Shown here piece by piece: positions 46,166 through 59,218 of a stretch of DNA of 64,000 nucleotides. The position numbers and the translations under genes were made by a program. Source of the DNA: Irpex lacteus (taxonomy: Eukaryota; Basidiomycota; Agaricomycetes; Polyporales; Irpicaceae); NCBI GenBank assembly GCA_001986395.2, contig MQVO02000024.1, positions 1-64,000 on the forward strand. Direction: 5' to 3'. The notes below the pieces were generated by a model, which did not search any database, was not told the origin of the DNA, and worked only from the letters and a program-made list of their open reading frames with translations. Positions within the stretch are counted from its first letter, which is position 1. Every line of letters starts with the position of its first letter.

Positions 46166-47265
46166 CTAGCTTTGTTGATTTGGATACACGTCCGTAGACC
46201 GCCAGAACGGTTCAAGGGCCTTAAAGTTGTCTAGAATACCATTCAGCTTGTTCTGCACAAGAAACCCACAGTCCGATCCCATTGGGATCCTCAACCACGG
46301 CTTATCATTAATTCCCAACTCCTTCGCCATCCCAGTATCCGTGACAATCTCATACATCCTCGCCGCGAACTTATCCATATCTCCAATCCACCCTCGCGCC
46401 TCGGCACCTCTAGGCAACGTATTGATCAAGTTCCATCCCTGACTTTCTTCCGTGTATATCTCGGAAAGACCCTCCGCCACGGGCATCTCTCTGGTTTCGG
46501 GAGCAGCCCCGTCAGCTGTGTGTGAGGTTTTGTAGTGCGGATGGGAAACGAAGATGTTGGTGGGAAAGTAGCCTGGGAGGACGAGGTGCACTCGCACGCC
46601 AAAGGGTGCGAGTTCAGAGGCAAGGGCGTCTGTGAAAGAGTCCAAGCCGGCTTTGCTGCCGGTGTACGCTGCGAAGGACGGCCAGGAGAGCATTGAAGAT
46701 AGGGAGGAGAGGTTGAGGATGTGGCCTGTGCGGCGGGTGCGGAAGTGGGTGATGAACGGTTTGGAGAAGGCGATTGGCCCAAAAAGGTTTGTTTGGAACT
46801 GGAATCTGATATCGTCCATCCTGCCGGAGGTGCACAGTATTATCAGCGCGTGTGTGGCGTAACTTAACTCTGGAGTATATACGTACGAGATTTCTTCCAC
46901 AGGACCTACACCGGAGTTGCTCCCTATATTATTGACCAGGACGTCAACATGCCCGAATATCTGTATGGCCGCCTCAGCAGCTCGGATGATCTCATCGTCG
47001 GGGCTGTTGAAGTCGATGATGAGAGGTTTCGCGCCTGCTTCTTCTAAAGCTGGAGGGAACTTCTTGAGGTTCCGCACGGTTGCAATGACCTACGTAGGTT
47101 TGAGTGTCACTGTTGTGGCGCGTACAGTGCACGCCCCATACGCACCTTCTCGCCCTGTGACAGCATGTACTTCGCCATAGCCAAACCCAATCCTGAGCTC
47201 GCGCCAGTTATGACCCAGACTCGAGGCTCCGCCGTAGTACCATTGGGTTCTGTAGAGGATGACAT
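46166..47265 (-). CDS. Short-chain dehydrogenase/reductase SDR2
   Basis: A 325-residue SDR, exons 47146-47265, 46887-47089, 46166-46820. It has a slightly longer N-terminus (MSSSTEPNGTTAEPRVWVITGASSG), cofactor motif TGASSGLG, NNIG in place of NNAG (VLVNNIGSNSG), catalytic Ser in LNLSSLSSM and Tyr/Lys in AYTGSKAGL. Exon 2 is 203 nt as in SDR1 and SDR3, and the second intron (46821-46886) is 66 bp and has no stop, so it would be read through if unspliced. Convergent with the BTB gene 2, whose stop lies only about 100 bp away. It is the most divergent of the four paralogs here. Substrate unknown. Confidence 0.88.
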
Positions 47266-47948
47266 CGACGAAGAAGTGTTGTGTCAAGGTTTGACAAGCA
47301 AAAGAGAATCGTACCTCTCTACTTGCGTATCTTGTGTCCTCCTATCTCATCCCGTAATTTTCGGGATCTAGAATCCGAGGCACACATTTATTCAGTTCAC
47401 AAGACAGAAAATCGGACTTACCATCAGATATACAGTTTGTCACTAGACTGGGCGACGTGACCCACATGTCTGTGCTTGGGATCGATTGCTGCCGAGACGA
47501 AAACATGCTCGCAACTAGTTAGATTCGGCGCCGAATGTCGTAAGTCTTGGTTGTCAGAATGAGAACGACTGAATAAGTAGTGTTGAATCACGGGAAGCCT
47601 GGCATAATCGTTGTGATAGCTAAAATCAATAGCTGGCTATACAAACCTGCGGAGGACGGTATAGATAGTTAGATGTCTGACCGGCACAACATTTCTTCAT
47701 AACCATGCCACTTACCTCTCAAAGTAGTCATCTTGCATTCCTGCCAATGTACTTATTTCCTACTGTAACATCGACGTTGTGACCGCCATCGCCACGCCCG
47801 ATTAGATGTGGTGGTCATCGTCCACGATCGACCAAGCACACAAGCGCCCTTTAATTCTTTCGCTTGACCCGCCAGGACACTTCAAACTGTAAATGGGGGT
47901 AACTCAATTCCTGCGTCTCAACGTTCATCGTTGTTCGGGACGAGCGAT
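47266..47948. other. Divergent intergenic region
   Basis: Between SDR2 and the unknown gene at 47949. No supported feature. Confidence 0.45.
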
Positions 47949-48832
47949 ATGGCCGACGTGAAATATCCTCGAAATACCTTGGAGACTGAGGAACGCAGAT
48001 GTACGTGTGGAAGCTGCATCGACGGGTGGCTGTCGCCTCGGATGAAGGAGCGACTTGAAGGTGAGTGTTTATGGCTCGGTAATGCGCTAGGGCCAGTTGT
48101 TGAATACTACGCATGTTTAGGAGAAGCAGACTTCCTGCGATTTGTGTCGAATGCGTTTATCGACGAAGACTTGACAGAGCTCCAGCCAGACGAGCTCATC
48201 CCAGACTGGGTTATCGCGAGCGACACCTCCCTACACTATATCCCTATGGACTTGCAACAAAAAATGACCATGTCATTCTACAAAGCCTACGTGCACGTCA
48301 TCGAAGCTATTCTGCTCGTCCTCTACCATGACCAAGAAGACACCGATACCTCCTCCGGTACGGGTACTACAGGAACACAATGCATCCCGACCGTGGACGC
48401 GATCACCCAGTACTTGGGCCCTGAGAACGCCGATACTCAGCCGTTCTTCGAAGCCGGAGGGGAGATCACTTTCGCACTGGAGGCGCTGGTGGACCGTGCG
48501 TATGAGAAGTCGCCGGAGGGGCCAGAGTACGCTCGGAAGGCCGATTTGCGGGAAGAGGAGGAGGAGTTTGAGAACGAGACAAAGGAGTTGCCGCGGTGTG
48601 TACATGATCTGGATTTTGGGCTTGTGAGGGTGAGGCTGGGCTTGCCGGAGCGGGGAAAGGGACCGCATTGGTTTTTCCTGACGGACGATGAGGATAGTGA
48701 TAGTGAGGGAGACGAGGAAGAGGAGGGTGAGGCTGTGTATGTTGGGAAAGAGGCTGAGGGTGTTGGGGAAGGTATGTCAGTTGTGTGTCTTGGCGATTTT
48801 GTATCATTGACGACCGGTTCACAGAGTCGTAG
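47949..48832 (+). CDS. Unknown basidiomycete protein with CxCGxC...GWLSPRM motif
   Basis: Starts at ATG 47949 (MADVKYPRNTLETEE). I do not recognise a functional family. The N-terminal motif CTCGSCIDGWLSPRM is one I associate with uncharacterised basidiomycete proteins. Two introns are likely: an in-frame 60-nt intron ending in TTTAG before GAGAAGCAGAC (48061-48120), so that MKERLEG joins EADFLRFVSN, and a 53-nt intron at 48772-48824 leading to a stop at 48830-48832. Without the second intron the frame runs to 48863. The middle is helical (FYKAYVHVIEAILLVLYHD) and the C-terminal part is strongly acidic (DDEDSDSEGDEEEEGE). No zinc-finger or catalytic signature is complete. Confidence 0.6.
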
Positions 48833-48863
48833 CTTGTCTCTCACAAAATACCTCGCCGTGTAA

Positions 48864-50195
48864 TTCACGTTCTGCTCGCGTGCAGTCGCAATGCCAACCT
48901 TCTCAAGGGTGTCACATCCGAGTCTTATTCAGTGACTGTGTCACAGTTAATAAATTCAGAGTTCCGGAAGTATATCAGCACTCGTGTACCAGTGTGACTC
49001 GCAATATAGCTTACACTTCAAAAACGTTTCGATGCCGAAGTACGGAAAGCTGGAGTGGCTGAATTGACTAGTGAGCCCTATCTTTGATGAAGGTGGAGAA
49101 TACACTCACAGGCGGTTCTATCTCACGTTTTCAAGGGCTCTCTATGCCGCTTTATTCGCGATGACTGATCGCGTGCATTAGAGGGGTGTAATCTCGGAAT
49201 CTACGGATACCTGTTGTTCCTGAAGGTAAGAGGCGTCATTTGTAGCCACTGACGGTCTCCTGGACATGGATCGTGTAAGTACTGCGCGAGTACCGTGCTA
49301 GTGAGGCAACAGTCGTCAGGTCCATGATGGTGGTGAGTACAGGAGTTCCACCATCGCCCTGAAGATAACCGCCGGGAACATGGCACTGTGCCACCTCGCC
49401 GTTTCGTCAATGCGCTCGGAGTGTCGGCGGGTTGCTGATGTCACATCACCGTCAATTGTCCTTACGAGGTTTAGATGCGGAGTCTGGTAACGGGGCAGCC
49501 TCCTTTTCCGGCGAGCAAGCCTGCGCGTCATTTGACACCTTCCTTTGGAGGCGCAGGAGACGATGGGTAAGTAAACAAGCTTGCCTTTGTATTTCGCATG
49601 ATAACGAGCCACGAACTTGCCATCAGGCGATGTAGCGAGGTTACATGCCTTCGATGGTGTTTAGGATACCCTTCTTCGCACGAGAAGCTCTATCGCCCGT
49701 GGACGTCCGTCAACCCTGACACAAACGACAGAGCACACCCCGTATTCTTCGGTCCCTCCATTCGACTCGTCGGCCCTCCGCATTGGTTAGTTCGATGGGC
49801 TGTCTGCACACTGACAGTTGCGCTACGGTTGGGGCTAGAACTGCAACCTTACCGGACTGATGAAGCGCTCTCGCTGTGGCTAGCCATGTTGCGCTGTGTG
49901 TAGCCCCTGCGTAGATTATTCTGTGCTTCGTCTTCGTTGATGTAGATTATTCGTCGAGCACATGCACGCGAAGACACATGAGAGATTGAGATGGCCTGAG
50001 AGAACCAGACCGTCACGCGTCACGGCGGCGGCTGTAAGCTGTGGGCGCCTGTGACGTGAGACCGGTTATGGGAGTGTCACTGGGGTGTGTCACGTTTCTC
50101 TCGCACTGAGCGGGCTTTAGTGCCCTGACACCGGCTTTCGTTTCTTCACCACTCTCCTTCCACCCCTCCTCATCGTCCTGGGCGTCCTCGGCTCG
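48864..50195. other. Intergenic region, 1.3 kb
   Basis: Several short frames (for example 49598-49903 plus strand) have no recognisable motif and no splice support. It contains the promoter of the KRE6/SKN1-like gene at its right end. Confidence 0.45.
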
Positions 50196-53017
50196 ATGTC
50201 TACTCCATGGCCAACATCTCACGACGGCGGTGAAAGCATCCCGAGTGGCTCAAGCAGCCCAGACAACGACAACGACCACTCGAGGACGCCGACGACCTCA
50301 AACTTCGACCAGCCCCTCCTCCCCCCAGAATCGCCGCCATCAAAACCACCCACTCGCTCGTTTTCGACAAACAAATTTGCCTCGTCGCCGTTGAACCCGA
50401 ATGCCCCGCATGGCATCAGCGTGCGTTCAAGACCGGCATCGAGAGGCAGCGCCTACTTCAACCGCATAGCGTCGGAGGAGTCCCAAGCTCTGACCGCAGA
50501 CATTAATGCTACCCAGCGGGGGTCTATGGTGCTATATAGGCTCGCCTCGGACGAAGACAATGATTTTCTGCTTCCCCCGAAGGTCCTACAACAAAGAGAC
50601 TCTGTCGCGTCTTCGTCAGGCGACTCGATCTTTTCGCTATCGTCAGACTCGAAGTATCCTTCAGGTGCGATACGTCCCCGGTCAGGATTCGTCCCATATG
50701 CGTACGACCCCGACTTGGACAGCAAGGACGAGGTAGACGACGACGAACCGATGGAGAAGGGTGGGTTTGGTGAGGACGGTGGCGGATGGACTTGTTCGAC
50801 ACGAGGTATACTCAACCTCACAATGCTGGTCGCCCTCATTGGTGGTCTCCTCGCACTCTTCGTGCTCTACCCCGTCATCACGTTTATCCACCATAACGGG
50901 CAAGTGTTCGGGCTCGACGGCAACGGCAACACACGGACGAACACGACGGACTCACCAGGCTCGGACAACGTGCCCAAGGTTCTGTACGTGCTCCTTGTTC
51001 GCTTCACCTGCTTATCTCTTCCTTATTTCCTGACGCTGTACTCGTAATAGCGCTTCCATGCCAGACGTGATAGACCCAGAGACGCCGGACAGCGCGAAGA
51101 CCAGAACAGGTTACGACGGGGAAGAATACAAGCTCGTGTTCTCTGACGAGTTTAACACCGACGGAAGGACGTTCTACCCCGGAGACGATCCGTTCTGGGA
51201 GGCAGCCGACATCTGGTACGGGTCGACCCAGGATCAGGAATGGTATGACCCGAAGCAGATAACAACGCAGGACGGGTACTTGCGGATCCTGATGGAGTCG
51301 GTGACGGACGAGACGATCAACCATATGTTGCCGTATCGAAGTGGCATGCTCCAGAGTTGGAACAAGTTCTGTTTCAGCAGTGGGTACATTGAGGTTTCGC
51401 TTACTTTGCCGGGTGGTCCCGAGGCCTTTGGATACGTACGTTTTTCGCGTCATGTAGTATATTTTGTCGCACAGCAGACTTATTCACCTGTAGTGGGCGG
51501 GCGCGTGGACTATGGGGAATTTGGCTCGTCCAGGATACGGGGCGACGACGGATGGTGTATGGCCGTACACGTGAGTATTCCCTCGGTCCGCCAGTTAGGA
51601 CAGTACTTGAACTCTTTCCCAGTTATAACGAGTGTGACGTTGGGATCCTGCCCAATCAAACCTACCTTAACGGTTCAGGCCCTGATGCAGCACTGCATTC
51701 CGACGCCTCGAGATCGAAGTATAACTTCGACCTATCTTGGCTCCCCGGTCAACGATTGTCGTGAGTACATCGACATGTCTTCAAGTTCGTTATGATATAA
51801 ACTCTATCTTTTTACGTCAGGGCATGCACGTGTTCCGGCGAAGATCATCCTGGTCCAGATATCACCGTCGGACGCGGTGCGCCCGAGATCGATATTCTCG
51901 AGGTCGAGCACAACAAGACAGCCGACGGCGTCGGCCAGGTCGTCTCGCAGTCAGCGCAATTCGCTCCTTTCACTCACGACTATCTTTACGGCAACGATAC
52001 CGCGGACGCCTTTACTATCTACACGCCAGATATCACGAAGCCGAACGGATACAGGTGCGTCGGTGCGACGTTGGTGCGGATAAGGTTACTAATGTTCTTC
52101 ATTTCGGGTAGGGGATCTGCAGTGTGAGTGTGCTTGTGGGTCAGTATATGTTCATAGAAGCTCACGTACATATGAAATCGCAGTCAACAGGCTGTGTCGA
52201 GCTTGACGAATCTCCCCGATGAGATGTTCCAGACTACGAGCCAAACCTTCAGGACGCTGGGTATTTATAGCTTTTTTCTGGCTTCTGTGATTTTGTGTCT
52301 GACTTGGCGCACGCGCGATGTTAGGCTTCGAATACTGGGCAGATCCTGATAAGCCCGAGGACGGATTCATTACGTGGCAGACGAACGGTCAGCCTTCGTA
52401 CAGGATAGGAGCGAGTGCTGTGGGCCCCGATCAGGGTGATGGTGGATCTATGGTCGGTCAGAGGCGGATTCCTGAGGAGCCGATGGTGCGCATTGTTGCT
52501 AACTTTTCTGTGATATTCATCTCTGACGTTCTGCACTCTATCATCATGATAGTCGATCGTTCTCAATTTGGGTATATCATGTATGTTGTTTTACTCGTTT
52601 CCGTACAGATCATTCGACTGACTGGTGAACCTCTTCGCTCTCTCCCATAGCAAATTGGCAAAAGATCGATCTTTCGACTATGACCTTCCCCGCTGAGATG
52701 CGAGTGGACTACGTGCGAGTGTATCAGAGGAAGGGGCATACGAACATTGGTTGCAGTCCTGATAGGTTCCCTACCGCGGACTACATCAACAAACATATGG
52801 ACGCTTATACCAGTACGTGTTGTCGGTTTGTGGCACTTCATTGGAGTCCTGACTCTTTCAACAGACCCGAATATCTCGTACTGGTCAAAGGTGCCGGATG
52901 GCGTCACGGGCGCCGCTGCAGGATACTCATGGCCCAAGCAATCATTAGTACGTGCATCCACTCGATTGTGACCATGAGTCCGTACTAACACACTACCTAT
53001 CACAGTCTGGATGCTAG
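50196..53017 (+). CDS. KRE6/SKN1-like GH16 beta-glucan synthesis protein
   Basis: Type II membrane protein needed for beta-1,6-glucan assembly in yeast (KRE6/SKN1 family, GH16). The cytoplasmic N-terminus is Ser/Pro/Asp-rich (about 200 residues), followed by one membrane segment (LTMLVALIGGLLALFVLYPV) and a lumenal GH16-like domain. Exons start at 50196, 51051, 51494, 51623 and in order include a 12-nt micro-exon at 52112-52123; the last exon gives the ending SLSGC with stop 53015-53017. Motifs: KLVFSDEFNTDGRTF, WYGSTQDQEWYDP, WAGAWTMGNLARPGYG, and the catalytic pair in APEIDILEVEH (51885-51908: Glu and Glu six residues apart). DLSTMTFPAEMRVDYVRVYQ closes the jelly roll. The intron-exon map is complete except that the junction before the final exon was chosen to give the usual C-terminal Cys. 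Confidence 0.9.
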
Positions 53018-54845
53018 TGCTCGTCTCTACCTCATGAATGTACACTCACCATATCTCCCATACTATCGTTTTTATTCAGCTCGCACCACTGGACTTTTTT
53101 TGCAGTTACATACGTATCCACGGTCTTCTCTTCTCTTCTCTTCCTCTTCCTCTTCATCCTCCTCCTCCCCTACTATTTCCCGTTGGCCATACCAATTGTC
53201 AACGTCACTTTGGATCCTCCATGCCTGTCCCCTTCTTCTCCGCCCACCGACCCTCTCGACTCTCTCAACCCTGTATCCCTCGACTTCTCATACGCCGCAC
53301 CACTTTAGTATCCGCCTCCCCTCTCTAGACAGGCATGACCCACCCACGCAGACTCTTCCGCTTCCACTTCCTCTCCGCCGAACCCTTTATTTTATCTTGC
53401 GTATAAAGTATACCGGGGACATTCTTTATCTTCACGTTCACATTCTTGACTTTCACTTTCCTCTTTCCCTCTTACCTACCCACTTTCTACTTGTTCCACG
53501 TGTTTCATATTCCATGTTGCACACAACTCGGGTTTTTACTTTCTCAGGTCCATGAAAAAACTCGAACGATGTATTGATACCTGCCGTAATACCGTAGAGC
53601 TCAGCCTTACCACACTGATTTATTCTCTCTTTCTCTTCTTCAAGGTCCTCTTCGCCGCCGTCGCCGTCATTGTTGCCTTCGTCTATGATACAACGTGCTG
53701 CTGGTAACAAGCCTCTTACTCTTAAATATCTTCTTTCTAGTCCTTCATTTTTTTTCGGCTGGCTTTGCTCGCCTGGATCACGTCTCGGCACCCCGTCCTG
53801 TCTTGTTTCTATCCTTCTTTGATACGGTACAGATATACCTTGCCTCTACGGCCCACCCACTGTCTTTCATACCATGCTTCCCACTGCAGAATCCAGAGAA
53901 TGTGTCATAAACATAAATCTGCACGATATTGAAAGGCCGTGTACTTATGTTCGTTCGACTTGAATCGCGGATGAAGATTGGAACAAGTTACAACACCAAC
54001 GTGAGGGCCACCAGAAACAAGCCAGCCAGTCTAGAGGTAGCTTCTTCCATGGCCACAGCACAGTACCAACGAACTCAAGCCAGCCCAAGTTATCAGTAGC
54101 CGAAACACATTTCACGCACTGACACGCGTCGAGATCATGACGAGGGTATACATTTCGTACATTCATTCAATATTTGGGGGGAGGTTATATTCTAGCAGCT
54201 CTACACGTACAAAAGGGGGGGGAAAGGCACTGAGTACCAAAGCACAGAAGGTGAAAAAGGAAGAGAATCGATCCGTCGTAAACCGTCGTTACTACGTACG
54301 TACACGGGCTTCACGAAGGTCAAGGTCATGTTGACAAAGTAGAGAACAGGAATACTACTGACTCGTACAACCACCGGGGAAGGAGGTATATATCGAGGTA
54401 TTTGACAGTTATGAGGATTGACTAGGGGATACGTGGGCGGATGAAGTGAAGGGGAGTAAATTATCGGGAACGAGGACGTCCGGAGGGGTGTTCGTATAGT
54501 AGTACAAGTTAACACAGAAAATAGGGTATGTCCAGGGAGCAGAGTCACATATTCGATATCGGGCGTGAGAGGGAAGTTATTGAGAACACCGGTCGTTGGA
54601 TTGATTTGTTGTTTGCTGGAATGCATCGATTGGGTTGATTTGTAGCCATTATAACGAAGTCGAGGTAGCCGCGTTGAGAGGGAGGAGAATCGGGCACGAG
54701 GTTGAACCGATAAATAGTGACGGAGAAGACGGAGGTAGTAGTCGGAGGAAGGAAGGGCCATCACATTCAACATACACATGAAGATGGAGAAATCACATTG
54801 GTTTCACCGAGCAGCCGCGCGTATATCCACGAGCATTGTGGTGAT
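53018..54845. other. Convergent intergenic region with pyrimidine tract
   Basis: 3' flanks of the KRE6/SKN1-like gene and the Ser/Pro-rich gene. It contains a CT-rich tract at 53124-53172 and a G-run near 54215, but no coding signal. Confidence 0.45.
53124..53172. repeat. CT-rich simple-sequence tract
   Basis: Runs of TTCTC and CTTCCT units, pyrimidines almost throughout. Low-complexity; likely an ordinary microsatellite in the 3' region. Confidence 0.8.
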
Positions 54846-56165
54846 TTAGGCCTTCAGAGCTTGTTCAGACGGCGACGGCGACTGCTGTTGGGAATCGAGG
54901 GACATGAGAGCCTCGAGGCGTTCTTCAAGTCCACGTCCCAGGCCTTCACGCTGCCATTCACCGCCCTGATCGCTAACAAGATCGGCTGCAGGATCCCGTT
55001 CCGTCACCCACGCGCTCGCGGATATAGATCCGTGGATGCTGGCAGCAGACGATGCCTGACCCTGTGCTTGTGCCTGTGGGATGCCGATGACGCTCGGCAG
55101 ATGTGGAGGCGGTTCATTGGTCTGAGCACCCGACGTGAGACTTGAGAGCGATAGCGTTGACGCGGGGACAGATGACAACAGGTCGGTGTAGGAAATGAAA
55201 GAGAGCCGTTTCGAAGGGCCCTTGGGAGAAGGTGGTACGTGAGAAGAGAGCGTTGCTCCCGATGTCGGAGTTGCACCTCCTGGAGATGAACTGCGTGAGA
55301 GTGCAGACAATGGATATTCGTGCGCTGTGGCGGTGGTGGGAGAGCCGCCCTCCGTCGCGGATGCGGTTGTGATGATGGCGGGCGCAGTAGGGGGAGAGCT
55401 TGTTTGGATTGTAGGCCGTGAAGGCGATGCGTGAGGAGCCAATGGACCTTGTGACGTTTGTGATTGCAATGGTAGAGGCAGGGTAAAACTTGGGCTAGGC
55501 GAGGGTAGATTGACGAGCACGCTACGTCTATTTGAGGTGCCGTTGGGGCTAGGGCTTCGGCTGCTCAATTGCGAGATGGGCGATGTAAAGCCGCTGCCTC
55601 CGCCTTGGAGCTCGAAGGGTACTGGGGCGACGATGGCAATCGCCTCCATGCCTTCTCTATCGTCGAGATCCAGAGTGAGAGCCTCTGCGGCGCTATCAAG
55701 TACCGTCGGAACAGACTGATCGAGCTGCTCTGTAAGTTTCCCGCGGGGTATACGATGGGGGTCGGTGGGGTGTGTAAGCAGCGGTGGCGAGGGTGTTAGT
55801 GGCTCAATATCCCTCTCAAAGATCGCAGAAGATGAGGAGTGTCTGCCTAGAGATCAGCACGCATATATCCAGCCAAGACATTTTCCGACTTACACAGAGG
55901 TTGGTGATGAAGGTATTGATGAGGGCGACTTTGTACCTGCCGGGTGTGTTCGAAGGTGCTGTGATGTGCGTTTGGAGAGCCTGTTCTCCTTTGGCGGGGC
56001 CACTAGATTTGTATTTGAGGTAACATGGCGCAGTTCTGAACTTGCAGTAGCAGTTGGAGCGGCTAATTACATGGAAACAGACCTCTTCAGCGACAAATAG
56101 ATGTTTTAAAAGAAGATGACAAGCTTACTGGGACTTGTTGTGGTTTCCTGGACGAGTTGTGACAT
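54846..56165 (-). CDS. Ser/Pro-rich protein of unknown function
   Basis: A 400-residue open product from three exons (56129-56165, 55894-56062, 54846-55842; total divisible by three and all phases consistent). It starts at ATG 56165, MSQLVQETTTSP. Almost the whole sequence is low-complexity: TAPTATASS, the basic RLSKRTSQHLR, then TPSPPLLTHPTDPHR, a short helical stretch EQLDQSVPTVLDSAAEALTLD, and long Ser/Pro/Thr repeats. The C-terminus has an amphipathic segment (GLGRGLEERLEALMSLDSQ). The helix DSAAEALTLDLDDREGMEAI is the best-ordered part. No domain is recognised; it may be a regulatory or scaffold protein. The gene is compact and shares a divergent or tandem boundary with the beta-repeat protein upstream of it. 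Confidence 0.6.
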
Positions 56166-56905
56166 TTGCAGGACGAAAAAGAGGTGTTTGTCGTCGAGGG
56201 TGGTGGTGGGGACGAGCAGCGAAGTGACGGCCACAAGCAAGCCAGACTCCCGCTCTCTTCTACTCCTAGAGTCACATGACGTGGAGTCTCAACACGGGGC
56301 GCTAATCGGCAGCTGCGCCCATCTACCGCGGCACTCCTGAGCGAGCGGCCGCCTTACCACTGCCTCTCGCAACTTCATCTTTCCGCAAATTGCATGAAGC
56401 TGTTGTAGTCGTTTTCCAAGCCAACGGTGGGAGTCATCATTGCTATTGAATGAAGCATTTTTCTGTTTATCTAACCGCACAATTGAGAGATTTGGGCACG
56501 GGCGTTACCGGAATCTTACACCCACTGACGTATTTGGCAGCCGTATGTATACACAGTTGATCCTTCAATCGGTTATTTTCAGGCCGCAAATATTCACCCA
56601 GGTAAATGCGTAATATGACAAACTCACAGAGGTGTGGGATGACGTGTTTTCCAACAGGACACGGCGGCACATGCTCCGAATGGGAGCAGTCGTGCACACT
56701 TCGCTTCGAAAAGCAATTTATTCCAAGATATTAAAACTACAACATCGCAGTGTCTCAACAATGGGCTTGAGAGAGCTACGGTGTACACCTTCCCGCACTA
56801 CAAATAAGAAAACCCAGAGCCGCGTAGAGATGTCGAAAGCCGAAGCGATCAACAGCTAAACGCAACTGAAAGGATGTGCAGCGCGGACCGGAAGACCAAC
56901 AAACC

Positions 56906-58577
56906 TCACAAGTTCAGCTGCACAGGCCCGTTGGTCGTGGTCAGTTCCACGAAGCCCAACGACCTCTTGCCTCCCACTTCATCCCAAACCACGTTGCCAT
57001 CAACGTGCCCACGCTTAGAGACGCGACGGGTCACACGCCTCTTCCGCCCTTTACCAGCAGGGTCCTTCTTCCTGTCGTCGACGACAAGCGCTATCTTCTC
57101 CGAGCGACTGGTAGACAACGAGTAAGAGCCTTCGTAGGTTTCATGCAGCGCTGCGCTGGCATAAGCGTTGGTCGTATGGCCCTTGAAGATAAGGTGAGAG
57201 AGGACGGGGGCATCCTTGAAGTTGATGTCGAGCCGACCGTTGGAAGTCTGCGCATCGACGTTGAAGAAACCGCGGTTTTCGGCGTTACGAGTAGTAGCGA
57301 GAGAAACGTCCGCCTTGATGTGCCTACAGTATGACGACTGTGTTGTCAGCTGATGAACAAAGAATCTGCCGGCTATTTATACGCACCCGTTGGTGGTCTT
57401 AATGACAATACCACTGGCTGGGGCACTCTCGGGCTGATCGCCACGGGCCAGGTTGAACTCTCCATCGACAGCGCCGTTCGTTGTGTGGACCTCAATTCGA
57501 TGCGTGTTGTTGAACACACCCGAAACATGAGCATTCGTAGTCTGCAGACGGGTTCTGTTCGCAGCTAAATACTGTGCATCACGCGCCTTGTTAAGATTGA
57601 GCTATGATGATCCAGTATTTTCAGGCATACCTTCGCGTCAATATGCCCGTTCGTGCTGCCCAACGAGATCGAGTCGAAGGTCACAGAGTCCCGGAAGTCT
57701 CCAATGTCTTGCGCGAAATTCGACAGATGGGTCTGCAGAGAGTTGATCGCAGCGGACGGCGGGAGCTTAACGACAACATCTACATGCGAACGGCCTCGCC
57801 CATGGGTCCATTGAGGGCTCTGCACCTTGTCAATGAACTCTGCCTGCATAGTCTCATAAGGAGCACTTACAAAGATGCCTACACCGTTCTTCGACTCCTC
57901 ACGATGCAGACGACAGACCTTGAGCAAGTCCGAGAAGTCCTCATCGTCGTAGTGAAACGCGATGTCGATGGAGGCCGTGTCCGCATTCGATGCTCCTGTG
58001 TCGACGAATTGAACCGTCCCGCGACTCAGATGACCATGGCTGGTGAGGTAAAGAAGCTCGGAGGAGACGGGGAGGTCCACGCTGGTCTTGGCAACGTAGT
58101 GGAAACCACGATGCCTATCGAGTCCGTCGATTGACTCCCAGTCAACGACTTCAACGCACTCCGGAGGCAGATGAACTTCGCGGTCGCCAGTGGTAAGTCC
58201 AGAGTGGCCGGGGAGGAAGAGCTTTCGAACCTATTGAAAGTAAGTATCAAATAGTTAGTGATCACTCTTACAATAAGCTTGCCGCTAGAAGGACTCACCG
58301 CCAGCGAGAGGTTGCGGAGATCCTTGAAGGTGAAGAAAATAACCAAGACGAGAATAAGGTAGAGCATGAACCAATGACTGAATCGGGTCCAAAGCCGTCG
58401 CGCCCTGGATCGCGGGGCACGTCGCTGAGCCCAAGCGGGCACCATTGGCATGCTGACTGGCTGCTCATGGAAGTACACCGTGCTGTACCCCACACGAGCT
58501 GCAGGGCGGTCAGTATCAACCTGCCCCTTTCCCTGGCCCTGTGCGTTGTTCGAAAGAGAATAAGCCGGCAGATCCAT
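56906..58577 (-). CDS. Membrane-anchored beta-repeat protein (DUF4097/adhesin-like)
   Basis: A 503-residue protein, exons 58299-58577, 57631-58230, 57387-57601, 56906-57323, with correct phases. The N-terminus is polar (MDLPAYSLSNNAQGQGKG), then a basic stretch (RRAPRSRARRLW) precedes a single membrane helix (WFMLYLILVLVIFFTF), so the protein is a type II-like anchor. The large remaining part has recurring short beta-strand units containing TTNG or TSNG (VHTTNGAVDGEF, IKTTNGHIKADV, AQTSNGRLDINF, GHTTNAYASAAL, ELTTTNGPVQLNL), as in the DUF4097/putative adhesin beta-helix type. These repeats suggest a solenoid on the non-cytoplasmic side. A basic run KGRKRRVTRRVSKRG lies before the last repeat. 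Role unknown; a cell-surface or endomembrane structural protein is plausible. Confidence 0.7.
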
Positions 58578-59218
58578 TGTTCAAGTTGTCGCTTTGTCGA
58601 TGGGTCGCTAGCAATGCTATGAGAGATGATGCACCTGGAAAACAGTGAGGCTCATCGATACTGAGCTACCTGACTTTTGTATGCAGAAACATTAGCTGCG
58701 CATCGAGGCATGAAGTACGTACGGGACACACGGGGTACGCGAAACTTGATAGCAAGGACCCTTAAGGTCGAGTTCGACGCTGCGTGCGGCTGCGGATGAA
58801 TTTGAGCGGGTGGCCACGGGCGTTTGATCTGAAATCGTGTTGATCTCCCTGCAAGATACTGTATTGATACGGTCAACATGGGTGCATGTATGCACCCATG
58901 GAAGAGACGACTTCCCCGAGCGCCGTCGGTTAATGCGCAGCGATTCTATCGCTATTGTTGTCAGAGTGCAGCTGCGGAGGAGGAACATGGTCAAACTTAC
59001 CAAACGTGGAAGAACGCCGTTCTACGATATGAACACGTTCAGCTCAGGCGCAGTCAGAATTATCATTCGAGAGCGGGATTGCTTGATCAGCCCGTCTTCC
59101 AGCTGCGATGAAGTCGCAGTAGTACGTGGCACAACTTGACGTCGGTCGTAATACGGCTCGTATAACCGTTTCTAATATGACGATTTGGTAAGCTAGTAGT
59201 TCAACGTATAAATGATAA
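58578..59218. other. Intergenic region, duplicated downstream flank of SDR3
   Basis: 58959-59023 is similar to 63553-63609 downstream of SDR4: both read GTCAGAGTG...GGAACATG.TCAAA...GCCGTTCT. This shows that the 3' flank was duplicated with the gene. No gene is seen. Confidence 0.5.

Noticed and set aside
49598..49903. 101-codon plus-strand frame
   Set aside because: Composition and lack of motif or splice support suggest chance.
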